A stretch of DNA of 64,000 bases from Roseitalea sp. (GTDB taxonomy: Bacteria; Pseudomonadota; Alphaproteobacteria; Rhizobiales; Rhizobiaceae): NCBI GenBank assembly GCA_017642895.1, contig JAEPON010000002.1:248001-312000 (forward strand), written 5' to 3'. Both the position numbers and the translations under genes were made by a program. Shown here one piece after another: positions 26,611 to 36,287 of the stretch. A model generated the notes under the pieces. It was given only the letters and a program-made list of their open reading frames with translations, had not been told where the DNA came from and made no database searches. The first letter of the stretch is position 1; each line of letters starts with the position of its first letter.

Positions 26611-27778
26611 CGGCTTTCTCCCCTTTGTCGGCGGCAGCCGGCGCCTCGCCGCCAAAGCGCGGATGCACCAGCGCGCCCTCATGTGTCAGAAGCGTCGCGG
26701 CGACCAGCTCATCATCGCGATTGATCGCAAGTGCCCCGCTTTCGCCATCGACCAGTGTCTCCAGGAACGCCAAGACGTTCTTGGCGTAGAGCAGCGAGGC
26801 CGAGGCCGCCACCTGGCCGGGCATGTTGGCGATGCCGATCACCTTGACATCGTTCTTGGTGGTCACGGTCTGGTCGGCCTTGGCCTCCTCGACATTGCCG
26901 CCGCGCTCGACCGCCAGGTCGACCAGCACCGAACCGGGTTTCATCGTATCCAGCATGGCCTTGGAGACGAGTTTTGGCGCGGGCCGGCCGGGGATCAGCG
27001 CCGTGGTGATGACAATGTCCTGCTTGGCGATGTGATCGGCCACCAGTTCGGCCTGCTTGGCCTGATACTCTTTCGACATCTCCTTGGCATAGCCGCCCGC
27101 CGTCTCGGCCGCCTTGAACTCCTCGTCCTCGACGGCGATGAACTTGCCGCCAAGCGACGCCACCTGTTCCTTGGCCGCCGGACGCACGTCGGTGGCGGTG
27201 ACGACGGCACCCAGACGCCGCGCGGTGGCGATCGCCTGAAGGCCGGCAACGCCCGCGCCCATCACGAACACCTTGGCTGCCGGTACGGTGCCGGCCGCGG
27301 TCATCATCATTGGCATGGCGCGATCATAGGCCGCGGCTGCCTCGACCACCGCCTGATAGCCGGCAAGGTTCGCCTGAGACGACAAAACGTCCATCACCTG
27401 CGCGCGGGTGATGCGCGGCATCAATTCCATGGCGAAAGCCGAAAGGCCCGCCTTGGCCATTTCGCCCAGCGCCTTTTCGGCATCATAGGGGTCCATGACG
27501 GCGATCACCGCCGCGCCCTTCCTGTACTTCTTGAGTTCGGCGGATGTCGGCCGGCGCACCTTCAGCACCACGTCGGCCTTGCCGGCGCCGGACGCCGCGA
27601 CAATCGAGGCGCCCGCACCTTCAAACTCCGCATCGGGAATACGCGACAAAAGGCCCGCGCCCTTTTCGATGGTCACGGTGTGGCCGGCCTTGACCAGCCG
27701 CTTGACCGTATCGGGCGAGGCAGCCACGCGCGGCTCGCCGGCCTGCGATTCCTTGGCAACAAACAATGTCAGTGGCAA
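26603..27778 (-). CDS. pntAA: NAD(P) transhydrogenase alpha subunit 1 (NAD-binding)
   Basis: A 391-residue soluble subunit that binds NADH (domain I). [23 protein letters not shown] is the nucleotide-binding fold near residue 170 and [25 protein letters not shown] the transhydrogenase signature. The start is TTG at 27778: no ATG is near, and GGGGGAGG lies six bases upstream, a strong SD. It opens the cluster pntAA-pntAB-VOC-pntB, ended by the terminator at 24366-24398. Confidence 0.93.
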   Translation of the reverse strand: MPLTLFVAKESQAGEPRVAASPDTVKRLVKAGHTVTIEKGAGLLSRIPDAEFEGAGASIVAASGAGKADVVLKVRRPTSAELKKYRKGAAVIAVMDPYDAEKALGEMAKAGLSAFAMELMPRITRAQVMDVLSSQANLAGYQAVVEAAAAYDRAMPMMMTAAGTVPAAKVFVMGAGVAGLQAIATARRLGAVVTATDVRPAAKEQVASLGGKFIAVEDEEFKAAETAGGYAKEMSKEYQAKQAELVADHIAKQDIVITTALIPGRPAPKLVSKAMLDTMKPGSVLVDLAVERGGNVEEAKADQTVTTKNDVKVIGIANMPGQVAASASLLYAKNVLAFLETLVDGESGALAINRDDELVAATLLTHEGALVHPRFGGEAPAAADKGEKADG

Positions 27779-27848
27779 AACCGGCCTCCCCCGCCGCAGC
27801 TAACTGGACCGGACGCGCACAATGTCAATGCGCCCGGAACGGTTCGTC

Positions 27849-28070
27849 TCAAAGCACGAACCGCGAAACGATCATCAGCAGGACGAAAACGATGAGACCG
27901 CCGAACAGGCCGCCTCCGGCGAAGAAGCCGAACGCCATGGCGATCAGCAGCGCGGCCGTTGCGACCGTGCCCCACTTGGTCAGCGCGAGGAACAGGTTGA
28001 ACGTCTTCTCATGTTCCGGATAGTCCATCGGCGCGCCGGCATCGTGGTTGGTCTCGGTCTGCTCGCCCAT
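27849..28070 (-). CDS. aa3-type cytochrome c oxidase subunit IV
   Basis: A 73-residue protein with the MDYPEHEKTFNLFLALTKWG block that defines this bacterial subunit, followed by two membrane helices (ATAALLIAMAFGFFAGGG, LIVFVLLMIVSRFVL). It is an accessory subunit of the aa3 respiratory oxidase. GGAGA lies before the ATG at 28070. The other oxidase genes are not in the window; in this bacterial group the gene is often found beside pnt. Confidence 0.85.
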   Translation of the reverse strand: MGEQTETNHDAGAPMDYPEHEKTFNLFLALTKWGTVATAALLIAMAFGFFAGGGLFGGLIVFVLLMIVSRFVL

Positions 28071-28182
28071 GGCGGTCTCCGCTCGTCGTCGTGGTGGATA
28101 CTGCCGTGCGCATAGCGAAAACTGCGCCGCACATCAATGGCGCATGCCACATGACGGCCCAAGACGGTCAGGCACCGGACCG

Positions 28183-28926
28183 TCAGGCGGCGTTGAGCGC
28201 GTAGCGGGCGGTGGGACGGACACACAGCGGCGGCAGGGCGTCCTCAAGCCGGTCGAACAGGAGCCGCGCCTCTGTTTCGGTATAGTGGAACAGCGGATTG
28301 CGGTTCATGATGTAATCGACATTGTTGCGCGAAATGCCCAGAAGAACCGCCTTCACGCACATGCCCGCCGGCTCGAACGGGCCGGCAAGGCGCGTTGCGG
28401 CGAACACGCGGCGGTAATAGGCCTCATGCTCGAGCTTGACCGCGCAAAGGCAATAGTCCGCCCCCTTGTGCAGCGTCATCATGGTCGACAGCCGGTGCGT
28501 CAACAGCGGCAGGGCGGGCAGCATCTTCGAGGCATCGGCATCGATCGCAAACCGGCTTGGATCAACAAACACCATGCCCTGCGCCAGAAGCGGCGACAGC
28601 GTATCGGAGAACAGCTCCATCGCCGGCGTCGGCGCGGTGCGGGCGGTCAACATGTTCAGCCGCATGGACGAGACGAGCTGGTCCGCGTGGTAGAGGCCGA
28701 ACACATAGGTGTCCGGATCAAAATCGAGGGGTTCGACCAGCGGGGAGTCGAACTTGCGCTCATAGACGTCCTTGGCGTTGAACGCCTTGAGGCGCAACGC
28801 GCCGACATCCTCGAAATCCTCGGGCGTGGTGATGCGACGATATTCGACCGAATCCATCACCGACAAAAGGCGGTCCGCGACGATGTCGGTGCGGCGGTCC
28901 GGCGTTCTCGTCCCGTTGCGATCCAC
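28183..28926 (-). CDS. N-acyl amino acid synthase FeeM-like acyltransferase
   Basis: A 247-residue protein of the GNAT-fold FeeM/autoinducer-synthase-like group: YRRITTPEDFEDVGALRLKAF at the front, DPDTYVFGLYHADQLVSSMRLN, FVDPSRFAID, and a C-terminal ETEARLLFDRLE. FeeM enzymes take acyl-ACP and acylate an amino acid. The start is GTG at 28926 behind AAGGGGA. The gene follows a GGDEF-EAL gene on the same strand. The product and any signalling role are unknown. Confidence 0.66.
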   Translation of the reverse strand: MDRNGTRTPDRRTDIVADRLLSVMDSVEYRRITTPEDFEDVGALRLKAFNAKDVYERKFDSPLVEPLDFDPDTYVFGLYHADQLVSSMRLNMLTARTAPTPAMELFSDTLSPLLAQGMVFVDPSRFAIDADASKMLPALPLLTHRLSTMMTLHKGADYCLCAVKLEHEAYYRRVFAATRLAGPFEPAGMCVKAVLLGISRNNVDYIMNRNPLFHYTETEARLLFDRLEDALPPLCVRPTARYALNAA

Positions 28927-29111
28927 GGTGTCGTCCCCTTGAAAGTTGACCTTTCACAAGGTTATCTTTTATGAAAATTTGCGTAAATTCCCAAGAAATC
29001 GCAGTCTGTTGTTAAGGTTAATTCTTAATCAAGAAGCATTGCAAGGCCGGCCCTGTATCATCTTGAAACAAGCGGCAAAGATATTGGGGTAAGGGGTCGG
29101 TGTCGGGCGTT

Positions 29112-31469
29112 TCAGCCGGTGCCGGCCGTTGCCGTTTCGGCAGCCGGCGCATCGTCGGTATCGGACTGGCCGGGCGGCATGCGCGTCGCCATTTCGGCGA
29201 TCGCGGTGGCGGGCAGGGCCGGGCCGAACAGATAGCCCTGCACCTTGTCGATCTTGCCCGACCCGCGGACGATCGCCAACTGGCTCGCCGTCTCGACACC
29301 CTCGACGGTGATGTTCAGGCCAAGGCCGTGGCACAGATCCGTGATGCCGTGCAGCAGGGCCAGCGGCGTTTCGCCGGTTTCGATGCCGGCGACGAACGAG
29401 CGGTCGATCTTGACCCGGTCGAGCGGCAACCGGTGCAGATAGCTCAACGATGAATAGCCCGTGCCGAAATCGTCGAGTGCGATGCCGACGCCGGTATCAC
29501 GAATCCGCGTCAGGCGGTCGATCATGTCCGACTCGTTGCTGATCACCGCCGTTTCGGTGATTTCGACGACCAGGCGATCAGCGGGCAATCCCGCGTCCTT
29601 GAGAGCGCCCTGAATGGTCTCGCCGATCCCGTCGCGCTGGAAATCGATCGACGACAGATTGACCGACACGGTCACATGCTCCGGCCAGCGCGCGCATTCG
29701 TGCGTCGCCGTCCGGATGACGCTTTCGGTCAGCTTGGTGATGATGCCCATCTCCTCGGCGAGCGGAATATATTCGGCCGGCGAAATGTTGCCGTGGGTGG
29801 GATGATGCCAGCGCGACAGCGCCTCGCAGGCAACGATGCGCCCGGTCTTCGCCTCGACGATCGGCTGGTAGCGCACCGACAGCGTCTCCTGCTCGATCGC
29901 CTTGGCCAGTTCGCCCTTGAGAAGCTGGCGGCGCAGATAGCGCTCGTTCATGTCCGGCTCGAACAGCGACCAGACACCCTTGCCGATCGCCTTGGAATGG
30001 TAGAGCGCAAGATCCGCCTCGACCATCGCCGTCTTGAGGTCGAAATTGCCCGCCCTGCCGCTGGTGATGCCGAAGGACTGGGTCACGAAAACCTTCTCGG
30101 GCCCGATGCGGAACGACCGCCGCAGGCAGTCGCGCAGCCCGTCCCCGAATTCGGCGATGTCGAAGCCGGCCGGCAGCCGGTCGACGAACATCATGAACTC
30201 GTCGCCGCCCAGGCGCGAGATCACGGCGCAGTCGCCATAGTCGCGGCGCAGACGGCGCGCAATCGCCCGCAACAGCGCATCGCCCTGGGCGTGGCCGATG
30301 GAATCGTTGACCCGCTTGAAATCATCCACGTCGAAGGCAACCAGAAGACAGCGCGTGTCCGGGTCGATCTCGCTGGCGCGCCGGGCCGCTTCCTCGCTGA
30401 AATGGGTCCGGTTGGGCAGTTCGGTCAGGCTGTCGAACCGCGCCATTGCCCGGATGCGCTCCTGGGCGCGAGCCCGTTCGGTCACTTCCTCGAGGATCAG
30501 GACCGAACCGCCCTCGGGGCGCTGTGTGCCCGAAAACTCCACATGGACACCGTTCGTCAGCCTGATCTCGGCCTTTCTGCCATCGGTGACCAGCAGGCCG
30601 GAGACAATTTCCTGGAACGACCCCGCCTGGTCGGACGGCACCAGGCTGAAGCGCCTCGCATACCGCATCAAGACCGCAAAGCTTCGCCCTTCCGCATTGA
30701 CGTGTTGGGGGATCTGAAGGATCAGCCGGGCGCGGCGGTTGATCACGACGACCCGTTGATGGCGGTCGAACATGATCACGCCATGCGACATGTTGGTCAG
30801 CGCCAGATTGAACCGCTCGGCGATCTCGGCCTTTTCGAGCCGGCCGCGCACCGCCGAAACGACCGTCGAGCGCACCCGCCGCACCATCGACATGACAAGC
30901 CCCACATAGGGCAAAAAGAGCAGCACCGCGATCATGCTCGCCAGATTGCCGGCCATCAGCAGGCTGAGCGCCGGCCAGATGAGGACGCTGATCGTCATCA
31001 GCGCCGCCAGCCGCACCGAGCCGTAAAGGCGCCCGACAATGGTCGGCAGGGCCGCAAACACCGTCGACAAGGACGCGATGATCGCAAATTCGGTGCCCAC
31101 AAACTCGAGGCTGAACCACGCGAACATGCCAACCGAAAGACCGGCCAGCCCGGACGAGAGGATGTAACGCCGTTCCCAATCCCTGGCCCAGGACAGACGC
31201 GCATCGCGATCCGTCGGTGCGGAGCTGGCCAATTGGCGGCCGTATTGCACAATGTGAAAATAGCGATAGGCGGCCGTCACCACGAAGATGCCCGGCCACA
31301 TGCCCATCGCGGCCAGGCCGCTTTCAATGTAGACACAGATGGCGATGCCGACCTGAAGCGTGACGCCCATGAGCATGCTGCGCCGGTCAGCAAACAGGCT
31401 GTCGACAAAATTCAGGTAGATATCGATCTCGGCTTCATCGCCGTACGGCGATCGATCCAGTCGTGCCAT
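29112..31469 (-). CDS. Membrane GGDEF-EAL cyclic-di-GMP protein
   Basis: A 785-residue inner-membrane protein. Residues 30-195 hold about five or six membrane helices, residues 215-330 a PAS-like domain (LALTNMSHGVIMFDRHQRVVVINRRA), then a GGDEF domain with intact GGDEF at 421-425 and an EAL domain with EAL at 549-551. EAL partner blocks NLSSIDFQRD, ETAVISN, DDFGTGYSSLSYL and KIDRSFV are complete, so both cyclase and phosphodiesterase may work. The RxxD inhibitory site before GGDEF is missing. GAAAGGG precedes the ATG at 31469. Confidence 0.9.
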   Translation of the reverse strand: MARLDRSPYGDEAEIDIYLNFVDSLFADRRSMLMGVTLQVGIAICVYIESGLAAMGMWPGIFVVTAAYRYFHIVQYGRQLASSAPTDRDARLSWARDWERRYILSSGLAGLSVGMFAWFSLEFVGTEFAIIASLSTVFAALPTIVGRLYGSVRLAALMTISVLIWPALSLLMAGNLASMIAVLLFLPYVGLVMSMVRRVRSTVVSAVRGRLEKAEIAERFNLALTNMSHGVIMFDRHQRVVVINRRARLILQIPQHVNAEGRSFAVLMRYARRFSLVPSDQAGSFQEIVSGLLVTDGRKAEIRLTNGVHVEFSGTQRPEGGSVLILEEVTERARAQERIRAMARFDSLTELPNRTHFSEEAARRASEIDPDTRCLLVAFDVDDFKRVNDSIGHAQGDALLRAIARRLRRDYGDCAVISRLGGDEFMMFVDRLPAGFDIAEFGDGLRDCLRRSFRIGPEKVFVTQSFGITSGRAGNFDLKTAMVEADLALYHSKAIGKGVWSLFEPDMNERYLRRQLLKGELAKAIEQETLSVRYQPIVEAKTGRIVACEALSRWHHPTHGNISPAEYIPLAEEMGIITKLTESVIRTATHECARWPEHVTVSVNLSSIDFQRDGIGETIQGALKDAGLPADRLVVEITETAVISNESDMIDRLTRIRDTGVGIALDDFGTGYSSLSYLHRLPLDRVKIDRSFVAGIETGETPLALLHGITDLCHGLGLNITVEGVETASQLAIVRGSGKIDKVQGYLFGPALPATAIAEMATRMPPGQSDTDDAPAAETATAGTG

Positions 31470-31760
31470 TGCCTGCCCTTTCGGCAGGACGATACGACCA
31501 ACGCCGTTAATGAACGGTGTAAGACTCTTGAATCGGGACAGTGCGAGGCGCCAGGACCGGCCATTTCACCTCGACAACGCATGTCATACGAACAAGGTGA
31601 CGTAGCGAAACTAGACTATAAATTGTTAAAAATCTGTTACCGGAATCTAGAGTTCATGAAAAAGCGAGGGCTATACTAAACGCGCAAGAAAACCATGCTT
31701 CAATGTCAACATTGAACGCAGCCCCCAAGATTTTGGGGGTTAGCAGAGCCTTACACTTGA
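31470..31760. other. AT-rich intergenic region
   Basis: This 291-base gap is much richer in A and T than its flanks, especially 31605-31690. It lies upstream of the GGDEF-EAL gene and downstream of an SDR on the same strand. I see no gene, no clear hairpin and no certain promoter; local composition suggests regulatory DNA. Confidence 0.4.
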
Positions 31761-32534
31761 TCAGCTGCGCACATCGTAGCCCCCATCGACCGTGATCGTG
31801 GTGCCCGTCATGTAGCGTGAAGCGTCGGACACCAACAAAAGCAGCGCCCCGGCAAGATCGTCCGGCATGCCCAGGCGCCCCATGGGAATGGAGGTCTTCA
31901 GGAGAGCCGCCAGCCCCGAATCGAGATGCCCCCGGGTCATCGCGGTCGGGTACCAGCCCGGGGCCAGCGCGTTCACCCGCACACCGTCGCTCGCCCACTC
32001 CAGGGCGAGCGCCCGTGTCAGCTGTTCCAGTGCCGCCTTGCTGGTCGCGTAGGCCGAAAGCCCGCGCATGGGCCTTCGGCCCAGAACGCTGGTGACATTG
32101 ACGATGGCGCCGCCGCCATTGGCGCGCATCACCGCGTGGGCCTTGCGGCACACATTGGCCACCGCCGTGACATTGACGTCCATGATGCTGCCAAAGCCGG
32201 CCGCGTCCTGCCGCGCCGCCTTTTCGACAACAAAGCCGGCGGCATTGTTGACCAGAACATCGAACCCGCCAAACGCTTTCAGCGCCGTGCCGATCGCGCC
32301 GTTCACATCGCTCTCGTCGCGCACGTCACCGCGCATGTCGGCGAAGCGGTTGGACATCTCGCCCGCGTCCCAGTCAGGCGCCACATCGCTGAGATTGACG
32401 ACGAGCGCACCGCGCGCCAGCAAATGCTGCGCAAAGCCCGCCCCAAGGCCGGTCGAAGCGCCGGTGACCAGGCAGACTTTCCCTTCGACGGAAAACAGCG
32501 GATCCGCCATCCCGCGTGCCAACTGCATCGCCAT
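31761..32534 (-). CDS. Short-chain dehydrogenase/reductase
   Basis: A 257-residue NAD(P)-dependent SDR of the classical type. VCLVTGASTGLGAGFA is the TGxxxGxG cofactor motif, VLVNNAAG the NNAG block, Ser in IVNVTSVLG and SAYATSKAAL the catalytic Tyr and Lys, and TGTTITVDGGYDV the usual end. ATG at 32534 and a second start at 32510 (MADPLF) are both possible. It is divergent from the TRAP permease genes. The substrate is not known; 3-oxoacyl or sugar-acid reductases look alike. Confidence 0.85.
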   Translation of the reverse strand: MAMQLARGMADPLFSVEGKVCLVTGASTGLGAGFAQHLLARGALVVNLSDVAPDWDAGEMSNRFADMRGDVRDESDVNGAIGTALKAFGGFDVLVNNAAGFVVEKAARQDAAGFGSIMDVNVTAVANVCRKAHAVMRANGGGAIVNVTSVLGRRPMRGLSAYATSKAALEQLTRALALEWASDGVRVNALAPGWYPTAMTRGHLDSGLAALLKTSIPMGRLGMPDDLAGALLLLVSDASRYMTGTTITVDGGYDVRS

Positions 32535-32828
32535 AAAACGCTTGCCCTCGTCTGCGCCCCCACCTCATCAACGCCAAACGACGGCCCGCGTCAATCATTG
32601 CGCACACCACCACCATTGCGCACAACACCACAAAGCGTGACGACTGGTTAATAATCTTTACCAATCATTGCCATTGCCGCCAATTGATGCTAGCTGCCGG
32701 GCCGATCCGGCCCGCGTGCTGGCGGAAGCGCACCTTGATTTTCCCGTCGCGGGCCAACAAGGTGCGCCGACCCGCAGCCATGGCTTGCAACCAAGTACGC
32801 GGGCCCGCGGCAATCTCAGGGGAGGAGT

Positions 32829-33422
32829 ATGGCTGCTTTATTGAGAGTCTCGGCCGGCATCGACGCCGTCAACACGTTCATCGGCCGGTCGGTCTCGTGG
32901 CTTATCCTCGTCGCGGTCCTTGTCAGCGCGGGCAATGCGACAATCCGCAAGATCTTCGACAATTCGTCCAACGCCTGGCTCGAACTGCAATGGTACCTTT
33001 ACGGCGCCGTGTTCATGCTGGCCGCGTCTTACACGCTTCTGCGCAACGAACATGTGCGCATCGATGTTGCCACCTCGGGCTTTGCCAAGCGCACCCGCGA
33101 CTGGATCGACCTGTTCGGCCACGTCTTCTTCCTTCTGCCCTTCTGCCTGATCATGGTCTGGATCTCCTGGCCCTTTTTCTGGGTCTCGTTCACGACCAAG
33201 GAGATATCGGTCAACGCCTCGGGCCTGATCCTCTGGCCGGCCAAGTTCCTCGTGCTGGCCGGTTTCCTGCTGCTCACCTTCCAGGCCATCTCCGAAATCA
33301 TCAAACGCATCGCGGTGATCGGCGGGCTGATCGACGACCCGACCGCCGAACATGAACTGCCGCCCATGGTCGAGGAGATGGAAACCGGTGCGGACCTTGA
33401 AGACCGGATGACCAACAAATGA
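32829..33422 (+). CDS. TRAP transporter small permease (DctQ family)
   Basis: A 197-residue membrane protein with four helices: VSWLILVAVLVSAGNATIR, LYGAVFMLAASYTLLRN, LFGHVFFLLPFCLIMVWISW and PAKFLVLAGFLLLTFQAI. It has the ELQWYLYGAVF and LRNEHVRIDV blocks of the mannitol/2-oxoacid (TakQ-like) branch. GGGGAGGAG precedes the ATG. It overlaps the large permease gene by four bases (ATGA). No binding-protein gene is attached; a matching one may be at 49.9 kb. Confidence 0.88.
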   Translation: MAALLRVSAGIDAVNTFIGRSVSWLILVAVLVSAGNATIRKIFDNSSNAWLELQWYLYGAVFMLAASYTLLRNEHVRIDVATSGFAKRTRDWIDLFGHVFFLLPFCLIMVWISWPFFWVSFTTKEISVNASGLILWPAKFLVLAGFLLLTFQAISEIIKRIAVIGGLIDDPTAEHELPPMVEEMETGADLEDRMTNK

Positions 33423-35299
33423 TCGAGCTTATCGCCCACAATCTCGCGCCGATCATGTTCATCTCCGTGATGGCGATGCTTCTGCTCGGCTATCCGGTCG
33501 GCTTCACACTTGCCGCCGGCGGTCTGATCTTCTTCTTTCTTGCCGTCGAACTGTCGATTTTCGCGCCGAGCGAGATCACCCTGTCACCGACGTTTCTTGG
33601 ACTGCATGCCAATCGCACCTTCGACATCATGCGCAACGAGGTGTTGCTGGCGATCCCCTTCTTCACCTTCATGGGGCTGATCCTCGAACGCTCGCGCATG
33701 GCCGAGGATCTGCTCGACACGATCGGACAATTGTTCGGCCCCTTGCGCGGCGGTCTGGCCTTTGCGGTGATCATCGTTGGCGGCCTTCTGGGCGCGACAA
33801 CCGGCGTCGTCGCGGCTTCGGTCATCGCCATGGGCCTGATCTCGTTGCCGATCATGATGCGCTACGGCTACAACCGGCCGGTCGCCACCGGCACGATCGC
33901 CGCCGCCGGCACGCTGGCGCAGATCGTCCCGCCCTCGCTGGTTCTGATCGTCATGTCCGACCAGCTCGGCCGCTCGGTGGGCGACATGTATGTCGGCGCG
34001 CTCTATCCGGCGCTGATGATCATGGGCATGTACTGCGCCTACATCTTCGTGCTGACCCTTGTTCAACCCAAATGGGTCCCGGCGCTGCCGCCCGAAACGC
34101 GGACGCTCGGGGGCGGCATCCTGTCGCTGTTCGCGATCATCATCATCTCTTATGCCATCCACTATGGCGGCATGAACATCCTCTATGCCGACATGAGCTA
34201 CGAGAACCGCTTTGTGGCCTCGGCCACGACCGCCACGCTGTTCGCGCTCGGCGTCTCGCTGATCAACCGGCGCTTCAAGCTCGGCCTCGTTTCGCGGCTG
34301 ACCGAACAGGTCATCATCGTCCTGATCCCGCCGCTGGCGCTGATTTTCCTGGTCCTCGGCACCATCTTCCTGGGCATCGCCACGCCCACGGAAGGCGGCG
34401 CGATGGGCGCCACCGGCGCGCTGATCCTTGCGCTGCTCAAGCGCCGGCTCAACCTCAAGACGCTCAAGGAAGCGCTCGATTCGACCACCAAGCTCACCGC
34501 CTTCGTGATGTTCATCCTGATCGGTGCGCGGGTGTTCGCACTGACCTTTTACGGCATCAACGGCAAGATCTGGGTCGAGGAACTGCTGCTGTCGCTGCCC
34601 GGCGGCGAGACCGGCTTCCTGGTGGTCGTCACGGTGATCGTCTTCATCCTGGGGTGTTTCCTCGACTTCTTCGAGATCGCCTTCGTGGTCGTGCCCCTGC
34701 TGGTCGGCCCGGCCGAGACGCTCGGCATCGACCTGATCTGGCTCGGTATCATTCTGGGCATCAACCTGCAGACCTCGTTCCTGACCCCGCCCTTCGGCTT
34801 CGCGCTGTTCTACCTGCGCTCGATCGCGCCAAGGAACGACTGGGACGACGAGGTCACCGGCGAGCGGATCAAGGGCATCGAGACGATGCAGATCTACCGC
34901 GGCGTCATCCCCTATATCGCCATCCAGTTTGTTGCGATCATGATCGTGATCTTCGTTCCGGGCATCGTCACGCATTATCGGGACGACGCGCCGGAAATCG
35001 ACCTCGACAACGTCCAGATCGAATTGCCCTCGCTGGGCGGCCAGGACGCCGACGGCAATCCGGTCGGCCTGCCGGGCATTGGCGGCTCCGGCATGCCTGC
35101 CGCGCCCAATTTCGGTGGCGGTGGCAGCACCGATGGCGGCTCCGGCCTGCCCGGCCTGCAACTCACCCCGCTGGGCGGCCCGCCATCGGTGGGCGGCGAT
35201 GACGGTGGCGCCACGGACGGCGGTTCCGGTGAAGGAGAGGCCCCCGCGCTCGGCTTGCCGCCGCTCGACCTGAACGCCACACCGCCGCCGGTCGAATAG
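33419..35299 (+). CDS. TRAP transporter large permease (DctM family) with acidic tail
   Basis: A 626-residue membrane protein of the sodium-coupled TRAP type. It starts with MFISVMAMLLLGYPVGFTLA and carries the DctM blocks LLGATTGVVAASVIAMG, GTIAAAGTLAQIVPPSLVLI and LGIATPTEGGAMGATGA, ending with INLQTSFLTPPFGFALFYLR. After the last helix near residue 515, about 100 residues rich in Gly, Pro and Asp follow (PGIGGSGMPAAPNFGGGG), an unusual tail. The size fits the 2-oxoacid/mannitol branch. Substrate is unknown. Confidence 0.9.
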   Translation: MIELIAHNLAPIMFISVMAMLLLGYPVGFTLAAGGLIFFFLAVELSIFAPSEITLSPTFLGLHANRTFDIMRNEVLLAIPFFTFMGLILERSRMAEDLLDTIGQLFGPLRGGLAFAVIIVGGLLGATTGVVAASVIAMGLISLPIMMRYGYNRPVATGTIAAAGTLAQIVPPSLVLIVMSDQLGRSVGDMYVGALYPALMIMGMYCAYIFVLTLVQPKWVPALPPETRTLGGGILSLFAIIIISYAIHYGGMNILYADMSYENRFVASATTATLFALGVSLINRRFKLGLVSRLTEQVIIVLIPPLALIFLVLGTIFLGIATPTEGGAMGATGALILALLKRRLNLKTLKEALDSTTKLTAFVMFILIGARVFALTFYGINGKIWVEELLLSLPGGETGFLVVVTVIVFILGCFLDFFEIAFVVVPLLVGPAETLGIDLIWLGIILGINLQTSFLTPPFGFALFYLRSIAPRNDWDDEVTGERIKGIETMQIYRGVIPYIAIQFVAIMIVIFVPGIVTHYRDDAPEIDLDNVQIELPSLGGQDADGNPVGLPGIGGSGMPAAPNFGGGGSTDGGSGLPGLQLTPLGGPPSVGGDDGGATDGGSGEGEAPALGLPPLDLNATPPPVE

Positions 35300-35464
35300 C
35301 CGGCAATTCCGGCCGACCGGGCGATGCCAGGCCACGCGCCCGCCTTTTTGAGGCCGGCCGGGGCGTCATCGGCTTGCCATACCGCTTTCCGATCCCCACC
35401 TGCGGCGGGGCGCCGGGCCATTGCGGCGGCGCTCGCCACACCGGTCCGGCCAAAGGAGGAACCC

Positions 35465-36160
35465 ATGCTCGACCCCAAAAAGCTGCTCAATGATTTTCTG
35501 GGAAGCCAGATACCCGGCGCCGGCGGCACCGTGCGCGAGCGGGCGGGGCAGGCCGGGCAGATGGCGAAAGACAATCCGCTGGCCACCGGCGCGATCGCGG
35601 CCGTCCTTCTGGGCACCGGCGTCGGACGCGAACTGACCGGCTCGGCGCTCAAGCTGGGCGCCGCCGCCGCCGTCGGCGGTCTGGCCTACACCGCATGGAA
35701 GAATTACAAGGACGGCCGCGCCGTCGACCAGGCCGCCACGGCCGAACCGGACGTGCTGCCGCCGCCGCAGGGCTCGGAATTCGACATCGAGGCCGACAGC
35801 CAGGACGGCGAATTCCCGCTTGCGCTTGTGCGCGCCATGATCGCCGCCGCCCGTGCCGACGGCCATATCGACGAGGACGAGCGCGCCCGCATCATCGACA
35901 AGCTGGCGGTGAGCGGTATCGATGATGACGAGCAGAGCTTCATCCGCGCCGAACTGGCCAAACCGGTCGACCTCGATTCGATCGTCGGCGCGGCGAAAAC
36001 CGAGGCACAGCGCGTCGAACTCTACACCGCCTCGCGGCTCGCCATCGACCCCAAGAGCCGCGCCGAACGCGGTTATCTGGACATGCTGGCCGGCCGCCTG
36101 CGACTCCCCGACCCGCTCGTCGACCATATCGAGGCGACGATCGCCGGCGCCACTGCGTAA
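35465..36160 (+). CDS. DUF533 (TerB-like) inner-membrane protein
   Basis: A 231-residue protein. DPKKLLNDFLG opens it, a weak membrane segment lies at about 40-75 (ATGAIAAVLLGTGVGRELTG, AAAVGGLAYTAW), and the C-terminal TerB-like helical domain contains LALVRAMIAAARADGHIDEDERARI, a likely acidic metal-binding site. DUF533 proteins are widespread and uncharacterised. AAAGGAGGAA is a strong SD before 35465. A CtrA-like box and an sRNA follow it. Confidence 0.8.
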   Translation: MLDPKKLLNDFLGSQIPGAGGTVRERAGQAGQMAKDNPLATGAIAAVLLGTGVGRELTGSALKLGAAAAVGGLAYTAWKNYKDGRAVDQAATAEPDVLPPPQGSEFDIEADSQDGEFPLALVRAMIAAARADGHIDEDERARIIDKLAVSGIDDDEQSFIRAELAKPVDLDSIVGAAKTEAQRVELYTASRLAIDPKSRAERGYLDMLAGRLRLPDPLVDHIEATIAGATA

Positions 36161-36245
36161 GGCGCGCAAACACCCCGTGCCGCACGGCCGGGCGGGCAGC
36201 ATCCGCCGTCTGCCGCATTGCGTGCAAACCGGCCCGATACACGCG

Positions 36246-36260
36246 TTAACCATTCGTTAA
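36246..36260. promoter_or_regulatory. CtrA-like box upstream of an sRNA
   Basis: TTAA-CCATTCG-TTAA is a perfect TTAA-N7-TTAA, the binding site of the cell-cycle regulator CtrA. It lies about 28-42 bases before the inferred sRNA start, where CtrA normally overlaps the -35 region; TGATAC at 36278-36283 could be the -10. Confidence 0.5.
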
Positions 36261-36287
36261 GGCATCGGGTCCATCCTGATACACGGG

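Noticed and set aside
29676..31679. 667-codon plus-strand open frame
   Set aside because: It is opposite the GGDEF-EAL gene, whose motifs are intact on the minus strand.
33584..35335. 583-codon minus-strand open frame
   Set aside because: Antisense to the TRAP permease; composition is Asp, Glu, Gln, Arg-rich with no motif.
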